From Bacillota bacterium (GTDB taxonomy: Bacteria; Bacillota; SHA-98; UBA4971): 64,000 bases of DNA. Where the stretch lies: NCBI GenBank assembly GCA_014360195.1, contig JACIXY010000001.1, positions 122,989 through 186,988 of the forward strand, read 5' to 3'. Numbering within the stretch: the first letter of the stretch is position 1; every line of letters starts with the position of its first letter. The position numbers and the translations under genes were made by a program. The notes under the pieces were generated by a model. That model made no database searches, was not told where the DNA came from, and saw only the letters and a program-made list of their open reading frames with translations. Positions 16,292 through 25,108 of this stretch are shown piece after piece.

Positions 16292-19036
16292 ATGAACGGG
16301 GGGAATGTGGTGATCCGGCGTTACCTTGGTCTTGTCATAGCCGCGGTGATCGTAGGCTTTGTCACGTCATTCCGCGGGATCGCAACCCTTTTCACAGATA
16401 TTCTGTGGTTCCGCGAGGTGGGGTATCCGCAGGCATTCTGGGTACCGATAGCTTCCCGAGTGGCGTTGGGCGTTGTCGTTGCCGTTATCTTCTTCGTCTT
16501 CTTTTATGCCAACCTCAGGCTTGCAGGAAGGAGCCTCGGAAGGTTCACTTCGCTCTTCCAGCCGCTCAATGTCCCCGTGCAGTTGACGGAGGGAAGGGCG
16601 AGACTGGTCTTCCTGCTTGTCAGCGTGGTCCTTGCGGTGCTCGCGGGCTTCGGAAGCTCTTCGTACTGGATGGTCGTCCAACAGTTCCTGCACCGCGCGT
16701 CCGGAGGAGCGAAGGATCCCCTGTTCGGCCTGGATGTCGGGTTCTACCTGTTCAGCTTGCCGTTCTATCGCTTCACATACTCGATCCTGATGACCCTTAT
16801 AGTTCTGACCGCTGCCTCGGTGGCCGCGATCTACGTCCTGACGAGGTCCCTTGCCCTGAGGGGCACTCGGGTAGTCGGAACCTCGCTTGCCAGGCACCAT
16901 GTCGCGGGCCTGATCGCCCTCGGTTTCTTACTGAAGGCGTGGGGCTATCGCCTTGCTGCGCTGGGGCTGGTGTACTCTCCTCGCGGCGTTGTGTTCGGAG
17001 CGAGCTACACCGATGTGCATGCCCAGTTGCCTGCCCTGAAGATCCTGTCTGTGATGGCGTTCATCGCAGGCGTCCTCGTGCTCGCCGACCTCTTCGTCCG
17101 GGCGGAAAAGCTCACTCTTGGCGCCATCGGGGCGCTGGTCGTGGGGTCCTTTCTGCTGGGGACCGTATATCCTGCCGCCGTCCAGAAGCTTTCGGTGGAG
17201 CCTAACGAGCTATCGCGGGAGCGGCCCTACATAAGGTATAACATCGAAGCAACCAGGGAGGCGTTTGGCCTCAGCGACATCGACGTCCGGCCTTTCGACG
17301 TTCGCAACGACCTGAGCTTCGACAGGCTCATGACGGCCCACCGGGATACCGTCGAAAGCATCAGGCTGTGGGACTGGCGACCCCTCACCCAAACCTACAA
17401 GCAGCTACAGGAAATCCGGGTCTACTATGACTTCAACGACATTGACATCGACAGATATGTCGTGGACGGCAGGACGCGGCAGGTGGCGCTGTCCGCGCGC
17501 GAGCTATCTGTAGCCGAGTTGCCCGAGCAGGCGAAGACCTGGGTGAATGAACACCTTGTGTATACCCATGGCTATGGCCTCGCCATGAACGACGTAAGTG
17601 AGGTTTCCGCTGAGGGGCTCCCACAGTTCATGATAAGGGACATCCCGCCCCGAAGCGACCAGGGCTTCGAGGTGACGCGCCCCGAGCTTTACTATGGGGA
17701 GCGCACCGACAATTACGTAGTGGTCGGCACATCCGCCCGCGAATTTGACTACCCGACGGGAGAAGCCAACGCGTACACAAGCTATGAGGGGCGCGGCGGT
17801 GTTCCACTGTCGTCATTCTGGAGAAAGGCCGCGTTCGCCGCGAGGTTCGGAAGCTTGAAGTTCCTCATGTCGACCGACATGACCCGGGACAGCCGCGTGC
17901 TGTATATACGGAATATACACGACCGGGTGAGGACCATAGCGCCGTTCCTGCTCTACGACAGAGATCCGTACCTGGTCCTTGCGGACGGCAGGCTTTTCTG
18001 GATGTGGGACGCGTACACTGTGAGCGGCCTCTACCCTTACTCTCAGCCCATCGAGGAGGGAATCAACTACATCCGCAACTCGGTCAAGGTGGTTGTTGAC
18101 GCGTATAACGGCGATGTGACGTTTTACACCCCCGACCCTGACGAGCCGATCGTAAAGAGCCTGTCCGGCGTCTTTCCCGGGATGTTCGTGCCGCTAGATA
18201 AAATGCCTGAAGCACTGAAGGCTCACGTTCGTTACCCCGAGGACCTGTTCACGATTCAGGCTCGTGTACTCAACACCTACCACATGACAGACCCGGATAC
18301 GTTCTACAACCGGGAGGACTTCTGGGACTTTCCCGTGGAGATATACGGAGGGGAACGCCAGAGCGTCCAGCCCTACTACGTGTTTATGCGCGCCCCCGGC
18401 GATGAGCGGGCAGAGTATCTCCTCATACTGCCGTTCACGCCATCGGGCAAAGACAACATGATCGCATGGCTTGCCGCGCGAAACGACTTTCCGCGCTATG
18501 GCCAACTTGTGCTTTATACGTTCCCCAAGGATCGGCTTGTATATGGACCCATGCAGGTGGAGTCGAGGATCGACCAGAACCCCGCCATATCACAGGCGCT
18601 TACCCTCTGGAGCCAGCGTGGGTCCAGGGTCGTGCGAGGAAACCTTCTGGTCATCCCGGTCGAAAACTCCGTCCTCTACGTGGAACCGCTTTACCTCCTC
18701 GCGGAGCGGAGCGAGCTTCCGGAGTTGAAGAGGGTGATAGCCGCTTTTGGCAATGCTGTTGCCATGGATACCACGCTGGAGGGCGCGCTCGCCGCGGTGT
18801 TCGGTGTCGCGCCCGAGGGGCGGCGAGTGCCTGCGGTGCCGGAGCAGGTTGCCCCGGCGCCGCCGCAAGCGTTGCCGGAGGAGAGGGCTGCGACCGTGTC
18901 CGACCTTGCAGGCCGCGCCGTTCGGGCGTATGAGGACGCCAACAGGCGGCTCCGTGAGGGGGACTTCGCGGGGTTCGGGGAGTCCCTGGCCGAGCTGGGC
19001 AGACTCTTGCGAGAGCTCGAAGAAAGGGCGAAGTGA
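16292..19036 (+). CDS. UPF0182 (COG1615) large membrane protein
   Basis: A 914-residue protein with about seven hydrophobic helices in the first 300 residues, then a large domain with the family pattern RPYIRYNIEATREAFGL, TYKQLQEIRVYYDFNDIDID and YTHGYGLAMNDV. The C-terminus (about 850-914) is a Pro/Ala linker plus a Glu/Arg-rich helix. UPF0182 occurs in actinobacteria, cyanobacteria and some Bacillota; its function is not established. The large domain is expected outside the cytoplasmic membrane. ATG 16292 lacks a strong ribosome site; GTG 16307 five codons later follows GGGGGG and may be the true start. It overlaps the next gene by 4 bp (GTGA). Confidence 0.9.
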   Translation: MNGGNVVIRRYLGLVIAAVIVGFVTSFRGIATLFTDILWFREVGYPQAFWVPIASRVALGVVVAVIFFVFFYANLRLAGRSLGRFTSLFQPLNVPVQLTEGRARLVFLLVSVVLAVLAGFGSSSYWMVVQQFLHRASGGAKDPLFGLDVGFYLFSLPFYRFTYSILMTLIVLTAASVAAIYVLTRSLALRGTRVVGTSLARHHVAGLIALGFLLKAWGYRLAALGLVYSPRGVVFGASYTDVHAQLPALKILSVMAFIAGVLVLADLFVRAEKLTLGAIGALVVGSFLLGTVYPAAVQKLSVEPNELSRERPYIRYNIEATREAFGLSDIDVRPFDVRNDLSFDRLMTAHRDTVESIRLWDWRPLTQTYKQLQEIRVYYDFNDIDIDRYVVDGRTRQVALSARELSVAELPEQAKTWVNEHLVYTHGYGLAMNDVSEVSAEGLPQFMIRDIPPRSDQGFEVTRPELYYGERTDNYVVVGTSAREFDYPTGEANAYTSYEGRGGVPLSSFWRKAAFAARFGSLKFLMSTDMTRDSRVLYIRNIHDRVRTIAPFLLYDRDPYLVLADGRLFWMWDAYTVSGLYPYSQPIEEGINYIRNSVKVVVDAYNGDVTFYTPDPDEPIVKSLSGVFPGMFVPLDKMPEALKAHVRYPEDLFTIQARVLNTYHMTDPDTFYNREDFWDFPVEIYGGERQSVQPYYVFMRAPGDERAEYLLILPFTPSGKDNMIAWLAARNDFPRYGQLVLYTFPKDRLVYGPMQVESRIDQNPAISQALTLWSQRGSRVVRGNLLVIPVENSVLYVEPLYLLAERSELPELKRVIAAFGNAVAMDTTLEGALAAVFGVAPEGRRVPAVPEQVAPAPPQALPEERAATVSDLAGRAVRAYEDANRRLREGDFAGFGESLAELGRLLRELEERAK

Positions 19037-19968
19037 GCTTGATAGTGCCGAGGATCCAGACGCGCCGGGATGAGGTGGTTGTCTCGGGCATCTCGCCGTT
19101 TAACCTCAAGGAGACTTTGGAATCCGGGCAGGCTTTCAGGTGGGACGCAGAGGGTGACGTGTTCACCGGCGTTGTGCGCGGGAGAGTCATCCGGGCTAGG
19201 CAGGAAGGCGACTCCCTGGTCCTCGTCAGGCCGGCGGGCGACGAGGACATCCGACTTGCGGTCGAATACTTCTCGCTTGATGCAGATCACGCGAGTATTG
19301 AGAGACAACTTTGCGACATGGACCCGGTCCTCGAGTGCGCGGTGAGGTCGTTCACCGGGCTGCGCCTGCTCAGGCAGGAGCCATGGGAGTGCCTGGTGTC
19401 GTTCATCCTCTCGGCGAGGAACGCCATTCCGCTTATCCGGCGCGCGGTGGAACGAATAGCAAGGGTGTATGGTGATCTCATCGCGCAAGAGGACGGCGTG
19501 CGGCAAAGCGGCGACGAGTTCGGAAGAACATCCTATTACAGTTTTCCGACGCCTGGCAGGCTTGCTTCGGCAGATGTCCTTGACCTTGTGAGGTGCGGAG
19601 CGGGGTTCAGATCGCAGTACGTGAAGGCTGCGGCGGAGAGGGTGGCGTCCGGCGACATCGACCTTGAAGGCCTCCGTGACCTTGGGTACGAGGCCGCAAA
19701 GGACAAGCTGATGAGCCTTCGGGGTGTGGGTGAGAAGGTCGCCGACTGTGTCCTCTTGTTTTCGCTTGGGTTTTACCAGGCATTCCCTATCGACGTATGG
19801 ATGACAAGGGTGATGCGGTACTTCTATTTCGGCGGCAGTAAAGTATCCACGGCGACCATAGCGCACTTCGCCAGAGAGAGGTTTGGCGACCTCACGGGCT
19901 ACGCCCAGCAGTATTTGTTTCACTACGCTCGCAGAAAGCTCGCGGTCGAGCTGCGCGGGCTTGAGTGA
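19033..19968 (+). CDS. 8-oxoguanine DNA glycosylase/AP lyase (OGG1 type)
   Basis: A 311-residue HhH-GPD base-excision repair enzyme. The N-terminal domain (PFNLKETLESGQAFRW) is the OGG1/AlkA TBP-like fold; the core has the helix-hairpin-helix LMSLRGVGEKVADCV with the Schiff-base Lys235 and catalytic Asp254 in FPIDVW, matching Lys249 and Asp268 of human OGG1. It removes 8-oxoG opposite C. The GTG start lies in the GTGA overlap with the UPF0182 stop, implying translational coupling with a protein of unrelated appearance. Confidence 0.92.
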   Translation: MSLIVPRIQTRRDEVVVSGISPFNLKETLESGQAFRWDAEGDVFTGVVRGRVIRARQEGDSLVLVRPAGDEDIRLAVEYFSLDADHASIERQLCDMDPVLECAVRSFTGLRLLRQEPWECLVSFILSARNAIPLIRRAVERIARVYGDLIAQEDGVRQSGDEFGRTSYYSFPTPGRLASADVLDLVRCGAGFRSQYVKAAAERVASGDIDLEGLRDLGYEAAKDKLMSLRGVGEKVADCVLLFSLGFYQAFPIDVWMTRVMRYFYFGGSKVSTATIAHFARERFGDLTGYAQQYLFHYARRKLAVELRGLE

Positions 19969-20054
19969 CGGGCGCTGCCGTGCCCGGCTGGCGCTGGCCT
20001 GCCTTGTCATTAGGCGAGGGACGCCGGCCGCACGCCGCGAGGCCGGAGGCCGCA

Positions 20055-20087
20055 GGCCAGGACCAGGCCAGGACCAGGCCAGGACCA
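20055..20087 (+). repeat. Three tandem 11-bp GGCCAGGACCA units
   Basis: Three perfect copies of GGCCAGGACCA just upstream of the Sir2 gene, within a 148-bp GC-rich intergenic interval. Likely slippage-generated; a binding-site role is possible but unsupported. Confidence 0.8.
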
Positions 20088-20116
20088 CAGTCTACCGCCG
20101 GTGGAGGGGAGAGTGA

Positions 20117-20950
20117 ATGCCGGATAGCAGTGTCCCTGAGGAACCGTCTTCGATTTCCCGCGAGATCGTGGAGCTTGCCCGGATGGTAAGGAACGCTGGG
20201 AAATGCGTCGTCCTCACTGGGGCAGGCATATCCACGGAGAGCGGCATCCCCGACTTTCGCAGCCCTGGGACGGGGCTTTGGAGCCAGGTCGACCCTATGG
20301 CCGTGCTGTCCGCCACCGCCTTTCGGACGAAGCCGGAGGCTTTCTACCAGTTCATCCTCAAGCTCTGTGAAACACTGCAGGCCGCAGAGCCGAACGACGG
20401 GCACAGGGCCCTCGCCACGCTGGAGGAGATGGGGTTTGTTGATGTCCTGGTCACCCAGAACATCGATGGACTCCACCAGCGGGCCGGGTCGAAGAACGTC
20501 CTCGAGGTCCACGGTCACCTGCGGACAGGCACATGCGTGAAGTGTGGGAAGACCTACGAGATGGGGCTCGTCCTGGACGCGGTGAGACGCGGTGAACTAC
20601 CGAAGTGCAGCGCGTGCAGGGCGATGATCAAGCCGGACGTGGTGCTCTTCGAAGACCCTCTGCCCATTGACTTCGTCCTTGCCCAGCAGGCGGTGGTAGA
20701 GTCTGACCTTCTCATTGCGGTAGGGTCCAGCCTCGAAGTGGCGCCGGTGTGCTACCTTCCGGCGATGGCGTCGCATCTGGCGATCATAAACCTGATGCCG
20801 ACAGGCTACGACAGCCGAGCAGACGTGGTCATACGCGCGAAGGCAGGCCGGGCTCTTACGGCGCTGGTGGACGCAGTGTGCCTGGGAAGTGATGGGAACG
20901 GTCGTTCAGAGCAGGGGAATGGCAGGAATGGCGGGAGTAGTATAGAATAG
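20117..20950 (+). CDS. Sir2-family NAD-dependent protein deacylase
   Basis: A 277-residue sirtuin. NAD-binding GAGIS at 35-39 followed by GIPDFRSPG, TQNIDGLH at 113-120, catalytic His132 in VHGHL, and a zinc site of two Cys pairs (140/143 and 164/167). It would remove acetyl or related acyl groups from lysine in the cytoplasm, making nicotinamide and O-acyl-ADP-ribose. The start follows GGAGGGGAG. The C-terminal 25 residues are a Gly/Asn/Ser-rich tail. The next two genes (Lys-rich mini-protein, mreB) are in the same direction, but a promoter-like palindrome separates them. Confidence 0.93.
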   Translation: MPDSSVPEEPSSISREIVELARMVRNAGKCVVLTGAGISTESGIPDFRSPGTGLWSQVDPMAVLSATAFRTKPEAFYQFILKLCETLQAAEPNDGHRALATLEEMGFVDVLVTQNIDGLHQRAGSKNVLEVHGHLRTGTCVKCGKTYEMGLVLDAVRRGELPKCSACRAMIKPDVVLFEDPLPIDFVLAQQAVVESDLLIAVGSSLEVAPVCYLPAMASHLAIINLMPTGYDSRADVVIRAKAGRALTALVDAVCLGSDGNGRSEQGNGRNGGSSIE

Positions 20951-20953
20951 CTT

Positions 20954-20968
20954 GTTGAGAGTCTCAAC
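20954..20968. promoter_or_regulatory. GTTGAGA-G-TCTCAAC palindrome, candidate operator
   Basis: A perfect 7-bp inverted repeat with one central base, 3 bp after the sir2 stop and 40 bp before the Lys-rich mini-gene. Too short, and without a T-run, to be a terminator. It resembles a dimeric repressor site, but its regulator is unknown. Confidence 0.4.
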
Positions 20969-21007
20969 GTCCCATGCAGAATCGAGTCGATCCAGGGAGG
21001 GATCGTC

Positions 21008-21124
21008 GTGGGTACGAAGGTGCCGACGAAAAGGGAGAAGAAGAAGCCCAAAAAACAGAAAGCCCAGCTTCCCAAGGCTCAAAGTCAGGGCGATAACAGG
21101 CTCTCAATACTGAACAAACAATGA
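21008..21124 (+). CDS. Small Lys-rich basic protein (38 aa)
   Basis: A GTG start at 21008 follows CAGGGAGGG with good spacing and opens a 38-residue frame ending TGA. The product is very basic (TKREKKKPKKQKAQLPK), followed by a polar tail ending SILNKQ. Such peptides can be nucleic-acid-binding or ribosome-associated, but I recognise no family. It sits 38 bp upstream of mreB and may be co-transcribed with it. Evidence is the ribosome site and biased composition. Confidence 0.5.
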   Translation: MGTKVPTKREKKKPKKQKAQLPKAQSQGDNRLSILNKQ

Positions 21125-21162
21125 AGCCAGGAGAATGAGGGCAAGAGAAGGAGCACGGAACT

Positions 21163-22200
21163 GTGGCGCGTAACGGATACAGCTTTTTTGTCCGCGATAT
21201 GGCAATAGACCTGGGTACGGCGAACTCGCTCGTATACGTGACAAGGCGCGGCGTCGTCATGTTTGAGCCGTCGGTGGTGGCCATCGACGAGGTTAGCGGT
21301 GAGGTGCTGGCGGTAGGCAACGAGGCCAAGCAGATGATCGGGCGGACGCCGGGGGCTATTCGCGCGGTGCGGCCTTTGAAGCAGGGCGTCATCGCGAATT
21401 TCGAGATGACCAAGCACCTCCTTCGTTACCTCATCAGAAGAGGCTGCCGCGGAAGAGCGCTGGTGCGGCCGCGGGTCATCGTATCGGTTCCGGCCGACGT
21501 GACCGAGGTGGAACGGAGGGCGGTCATCGATGCCACGATTGAGGCGGGTGCCCGGGCGGCGTTTCTCATCGAGGAGCCTGTGGCGGCGGCTATCGGCGTG
21601 GGCCTGCCCGTGCAAGAGCCGACTGGCAGCATGGTGGTGGACGTCGGCGGCGGCATGACCAATGCGGCGGTGATCTCGCTCGGCGGCATCGTCTCCGGCT
21701 GCTCCGTGAGAGTTGGCGGGGACGACATGGATGAGGCCATCGTGCGGCACGTGCGACGGAATTACAACCTCATGATCGGTGAGCGCACGGCGGAGGACGT
21801 AAAGATCGGCATAGGCTCGGTCTGGCCGATGGAAGAAGAGCTCTCGATGGAGGTGCGCGGGAGGGACTACGTCACCGGCCTTCCGAAGAGCATCACCCTG
21901 ACATCGCAGGAGGTGCGAGAGGCGCTGGCGGAGCCGATGGCGGCGATCGCGGCCGGAGTCCGTAGCACGCTCGAGAACACGCCCCCCGAGCTCATAGGCG
22001 ACGTGATAGATAAGGAAATAGTCATCACGGGCGGGGGCGCGCTTCTGCGCGGCATCGACCGTTACATTTCCAAGGAGACGGGGATGCCGGTGAGGTGCGC
22101 GGATAATCCGCTCATGAGCGTTGTGATGGGCGCGGGCAGGGCGCTGGAGGAGATCGACCTTCTGGAACGGGTGGCGAACGCGTCACGCAGGGCGAGGTAG
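21163..22200 (+). CDS. MreB/Mbl-family actin-like cell-shape protein
   Basis: A 345-residue bacterial actin. Phosphate-1 AIDLGTANSLVYV near the start, EEPVAAAIGVGLPV, phosphate-2 VVDVGGGMTNAAVISLGGIV and the adenosine motif VITGGGALLRGID identify it. MreB forms membrane filaments that guide the elongasome. The start is GTG after GAAGGAG. No mreC or mreD follows; tRNA genes come next, so this is a free-standing paralogue of Mbl/MreBH style and not the head of the mreBCD operon. The N-terminus (ARNGYSFFVRDM) is slightly longer than usual. Confidence 0.93.
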   Translation: MARNGYSFFVRDMAIDLGTANSLVYVTRRGVVMFEPSVVAIDEVSGEVLAVGNEAKQMIGRTPGAIRAVRPLKQGVIANFEMTKHLLRYLIRRGCRGRALVRPRVIVSVPADVTEVERRAVIDATIEAGARAAFLIEEPVAAAIGVGLPVQEPTGSMVVDVGGGMTNAAVISLGGIVSGCSVRVGGDDMDEAIVRHVRRNYNLMIGERTAEDVKIGIGSVWPMEEELSMEVRGRDYVTGLPKSITLTSQEVREALAEPMAAIAAGVRSTLENTPPELIGDVIDKEIVITGGGALLRGIDRYISKETGMPVRCADNPLMSVVMGAGRALEEIDLLERVANASRRAR

Positions 22201-22399
22201 CACGGCGAGATAGTCTGAGGCGGCGGCGCCTGTGGCGCCTGTGGCGCCGCGTCCGTGGGAACGGGCGACCCTTCGCGCCACGCGGTGGCTGTGTCGAGGC
22301 CACGCGTGTTTGCCTTTGAAGGGATCATGTCGACGGCGCCTTGCCGGCACGGGTAGCCTAGCGTGAATGGCAAACGAACGGCAGAACGGCAAACTGCTA

Positions 22400-22428
22400 T
22401 TGACTCACCCGGCAGGTTAGTTTATAAT
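22400..22428 (+). promoter_or_regulatory. Promoter of the Val-Asp-Phe tRNA cluster
   Basis: TTGACT (22400-22405), 17-bp spacer, perfect TATAAT (22423-22428). It lies 46 bp upstream of tRNA-Val, the only strong promoter before the three tRNAs. Confidence 0.8.
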
Positions 22429-22474
22429 TGGTGTTGCGCCGGGGCATTGGGTGCGGCGCGAGCCAATGGTTAGC

Positions 22475-22550
22475 GGGCGGATAGCTCAGTTGGGAGAGCA
22501 CCTCCCTTACAAGGAGGGGGTCGGCAGTTCAAATCTGCCTTCGCCCACCA
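22475..22550 (+). tRNA. tRNA-Val(UAC)
   Basis: A 76-nt cloverleaf: acceptor GGGCGGA/TTCGCCC, D-arm AGCTCAGTTGGGAGAGC, anticodon stem CTCCC/GGAGG around TTACAAG with anticodon TAC, T-arm with GTTCAAA, and encoded CCA. Confidence 0.97.
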
Positions 22551-22585
22551 GATGTAAACACGATAATTGTATTATAGAGTTTCGC

Positions 22586-22663
22586 GGAGGCGTGGTGTAG
22601 CTGGTCTAACATACCTGCCTGTCACGCAGGAGATCGCGGGTTCGAATCCCGTCGCTTCCGCCA
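22586..22663 (+). tRNA. tRNA-Asp(GUC)
   Basis: A 78-nt cloverleaf: acceptor GGAGGCG/CGCTTCC, discriminator G as expected for Asp, anticodon stem CCTGC/GCAGG around CTGTCAC (anticodon GTC), T-loop GTTCGAATC, encoded CCA. Confidence 0.97.
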
Positions 22664-22671
22664 TTTTTCTA

Positions 22672-22747
<76 letters not shown>

Positions 22748-22801
22748 GTGTTTTCAGGGGCCTTTCGATGTTGGGGTGTCCCTCCAACGCTCCCGTTGAG
22801 G

Positions 22802-22909
22802 CTAGTACTCCGTTTCATAAGACCGTGTAGGGTGCTGTGTTGCTCGCACTTGCGAGCTTGCGCGATGCCGGACTGAAAAGCTAACGGAAATTGTGAAACG
22901 CGGTACTAG
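22802..22909. mobile_element. 108-bp element with 16-bp terminal inverted repeats (MITE-like)
   Basis: CTAGTACTCCGTTTCA at 22802-22817 is inverted as TGAAACGCGGTACTAG at 22894-22909 (14 of 16 positions). The 76-bp interior has no frame, and the ends resemble insertion-sequence termini. It is placed just after the tRNA cluster. No related transposase is in the window. Confidence 0.6.
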
Positions 22910-22967
22910 TTCAACTGTGTCAGTAATGGGCCGCGACACGCAGTGAATCGCCTGCTTGGGCTATGCG

Positions 22968-23867
22968 TCATCGGGTGTCAACGGTGACGCGCATGTCGAG
23001 CCCCGTGATCTGTCTTCCGAACCGCTCAACGATGGGCCTCGCGAGCTTCTCCAGGGTGCGCTTCTGCTCGAGGTTGGCGAGCTCGCCTTCGAGCACAACC
23101 TTTCCGTCCATGGGGGAGACGGAAACGCGCTCTGCGAGAGACGGGTGTTTTGCCAGGGCCTGTCTGACCTCATGTGCCGCCTGCTCAGGTGCTGTGGTCC
23201 CTGGGGGAGGGGCCGAGAGGAGGTTATCGATTCGCCGCGGTCCCTCGATGTCCCGAAGAATCTCTTCTGCGAACTCGACCTGGCGCGCGCTGGGAACCTG
23301 TCCCTCGAGGCGGACCGCTCCGTGGCGTGTGATGGCGGAGATGAGTTCGAAGTCAATCCCCCTCTTCGCCGCGATAGCTGCTTGAACCCGGTTTGTAATG
23401 GTTGGATCATCGAGGCCCTTTCCGCCGGCCACCTCGAGGTGGCTCACCACCTCCTTGACCCCTCGTGCCCTGGCAGCCGCGGTGATGGCTGCCTGCCTGT
23501 CAGCATGGGAGTCCACCTCGCCATAGAGGTGCACTACGCCGCGCTTGCTTTCGGCGTAGACCCGGCCGATGTCCACGCGGGGATCGAGCCTGAGTTCCTC
23601 GGAAACTTCGAAGTTCACGTCATTATCAGTGATCTGCCCGTCTGTGCAGACGGTAAGGTCATTTTCCACTGCGGCGACCCCGTCCACCCTGGCCGCCATT
23701 TCCTCAGCCCTCATCTTCTCGGCCAACACGTCCACAATGCCCCCGAGGTGGACGACTCCATCGCGAGCAGTTACGTTTATCTCATAAGCACGAAGGCCGG
23801 CGTCCTGTTTGATGGACTCGAGGACCCTTTCAGCCAAGTGGCGATCCTCCTCACTGAGCGCCATCAT
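22968..23867 (-). CDS. Protein with four BON domains
   Basis: A 299-residue protein built of four BON repeats: roughly 7-75, 82-150, 153-222 and 225-297. Each has the alpha-beta pattern and a central motif of the RDGVVHLGGIV, RGVVHLYGEV, HGAVRLEGQV, DGKVVLEGEL type. BON domains bind phospholipid or other hydrophobic ligands, often in the periplasm (OsmY, Kbp). No signal peptide is visible, so a cytosolic role at the membrane is more likely. ATG 23867 and ATG 23864 are tandem, after AAGGATGAAGG. It is convergent with the tRNA cluster. Confidence 0.88.
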   Translation of the reverse strand: MMALSEEDRHLAERVLESIKQDAGLRAYEINVTARDGVVHLGGIVDVLAEKMRAEEMAARVDGVAAVENDLTVCTDGQITDNDVNFEVSEELRLDPRVDIGRVYAESKRGVVHLYGEVDSHADRQAAITAAARARGVKEVVSHLEVAGGKGLDDPTITNRVQAAIAAKRGIDFELISAITRHGAVRLEGQVPSARQVEFAEEILRDIEGPRRIDNLLSAPPPGTTAPEQAAHEVRQALAKHPSLAERVSVSPMDGKVVLEGELANLEQKRTLEKLARPIVERFGRQITGLDMRVTVDTR

Positions 23868-24042
23868 CCTTCATCCTTTCTGAGCAGCGGGTTCTTAAAG
23901 CACAGTATTCCCCGGCCCGCCAGGGGTTAGACTGCCGGCGACGGCCGACTCGTGTTCCTCGTGTTGATTTCATCAAGAGTAGGGCCAGCGGGTAAGAGCG
24001 TGAGGCAGGCAAGATGCGTGCTAAAAGCGGGCCAAAAGGGTA

Positions 24043-24071
24043 TTGCAAATCCGGCGAGAACGTGGTAAACT
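24043..24071 (+). promoter_or_regulatory. Promoter of the Gly-Cys tRNA pair
   Basis: TTGCAA (24043-24048), 17-bp spacer, TAAACT (24066-24071), about 75 bp upstream of tRNA-Gly. Confidence 0.6.
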
Positions 24072-24145
24072 AAGTTACGCGAGCCGGGGGCTGACCCGTT
24101 GGCACGGAAAGTCTCACGGCCAGCACGAAGAGATCAAGGATTCGA

Positions 24146-24220
24146 GCGGAAGTGGCTCAGGGGTAGAGCATCGCCTTGCCAAGGCGAGGGTCGCGGGTTC
24201 AAATCCCGTCTTCCGCTCCA
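24146..24220 (+). tRNA. tRNA-Gly(GCC)
   Basis: A 75-nt cloverleaf: acceptor GCGGAAG/CTTCCGC, anticodon stem TCGCC/GGCGA around TTGCCAA (anticodon GCC), T-loop GTTCAAATC, encoded CCA. Confidence 0.97.
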
Positions 24221-24240
24221 TACTTTATATACCGTGGTGA

Positions 24241-24314
24241 GGCGACATAGCCAAGTGGCAAGGCAGCGGTCTGCAAAACCGCTATCCCCGGTTCGAATCC
24301 GGGTGTCGCCTCCA
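24241..24314 (+). tRNA. tRNA-Cys(GCA)
   Basis: A 74-nt cloverleaf: acceptor GGCGACA/TGTCGCC, anticodon stem GCGGT/ACCGC around CTGCAAA (anticodon GCA), T-loop GTTCGAATC, encoded CCA. It begins 20 bp after tRNA-Gly. Confidence 0.97.
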
Positions 24315-24842
24315 TTATTTTGTACGGCCTGCTACGTGGCTTACGTGCCTCGTCTTCACGCCGATTTTTCCAGCCGCTTAAGCACTGAGACCGCTGCTAC
24401 TGCAGATACACCGAATTCCCAGCTTCCTAAGATGCAAAACTGTGAAACTGCTGCTGACGGCGTTACACCGGATTGCCCGTCCCACGCTGCCCGCGGCGCG
24501 TTCTCACGTTGTTCCCGTCGTCGGGGGAAGACATTTATAGATAACCAACTCCGCAGCTAAAGCTAACACGATGCCCAAGCGCGCGGTTGGCTCGCACGCT
24601 GTCCATGCTCTTCACGTCGCGCGCAACTTCTGAGTTGGAGCTTGCCTATCCATAGACGTCCTTCGCGGCTCTCCGCGCAACCTGAGCGCAAGACAGGCGC
24701 CCTTCTCTGCCCACTTTTCCCCCATCACTCTGGAAGTGAAGGAAGATGCTGGCACACACAGGACACCGGCCCTACATGAACAGGTTGCCTCATGGTCTCA
24801 TAGTATAGGGTGGACTACCACCACGAAGGGGGGAACAGGACC
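24315..24842. other. Intergenic region, nothing recognised
   Basis: About 530 bp of mixed composition, lower in GC than the flanking genes, with no convincing frame, tRNA or terminator. The last 20 bp carry the ribosome site of the next small gene. Confidence 0.5.
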
Positions 24843-25091
24843 ATGGAAAAGCAGGCCGAGACGATGCAGGCGATGGGCGTGCGCATCGTGTTCCACTGCG
24901 TGTTCAGGGTCGGCATGAACCAGTACTTCCTCGTCGTCCAGGACGAGGTTCAGGAAAGAATCACCATAGTGAGACTATCGGCTGAGGAGTTCGCTTTCCT
25001 CAGGCGGGTCGGTGTCCCGGAGTGCAGGGTAATTGAGCCTATGGCTTCAGGATCGCCAGGGATGCCCGGCATGGGCGGGCCACCTTATTGA
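24843..25091 (+). CDS. Small hypothetical protein, intact member of a tandem pair
   Basis: An 82-residue protein starting at ATG 24843 after AGGGGGG. After a polar start (EKQAETMQAMG) it alternates hydrophobic strands: RIVFHCVFRVG, QYFLVVQD, RITIVRLSAEEFAFLRRVGV, PECRVIEP, and ends in a Gly/Pro/Met tail. The strand-rich second half reappears downstream in the remnant at 25307-25510 (ISVVRVSETEYIFLRRIGVPE), so the two are paralogues. I recognise no family. Repeat R6 lies between them. Confidence 0.65.
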   Translation: MEKQAETMQAMGVRIVFHCVFRVGMNQYFLVVQDEVQERITIVRLSAEEFAFLRRVGVPECRVIEPMASGSPGMPGMGGPPY

Positions 25092-25108
25092 TCTACGTAA
25101 GGGGGGGC

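Noticed and set aside
18691..20088. 465-codon minus-strand frame across UPF0182 and ogg
   Set aside because: Antisense shadow of two well-supported genes in GC-rich DNA; no start signals and no domain.
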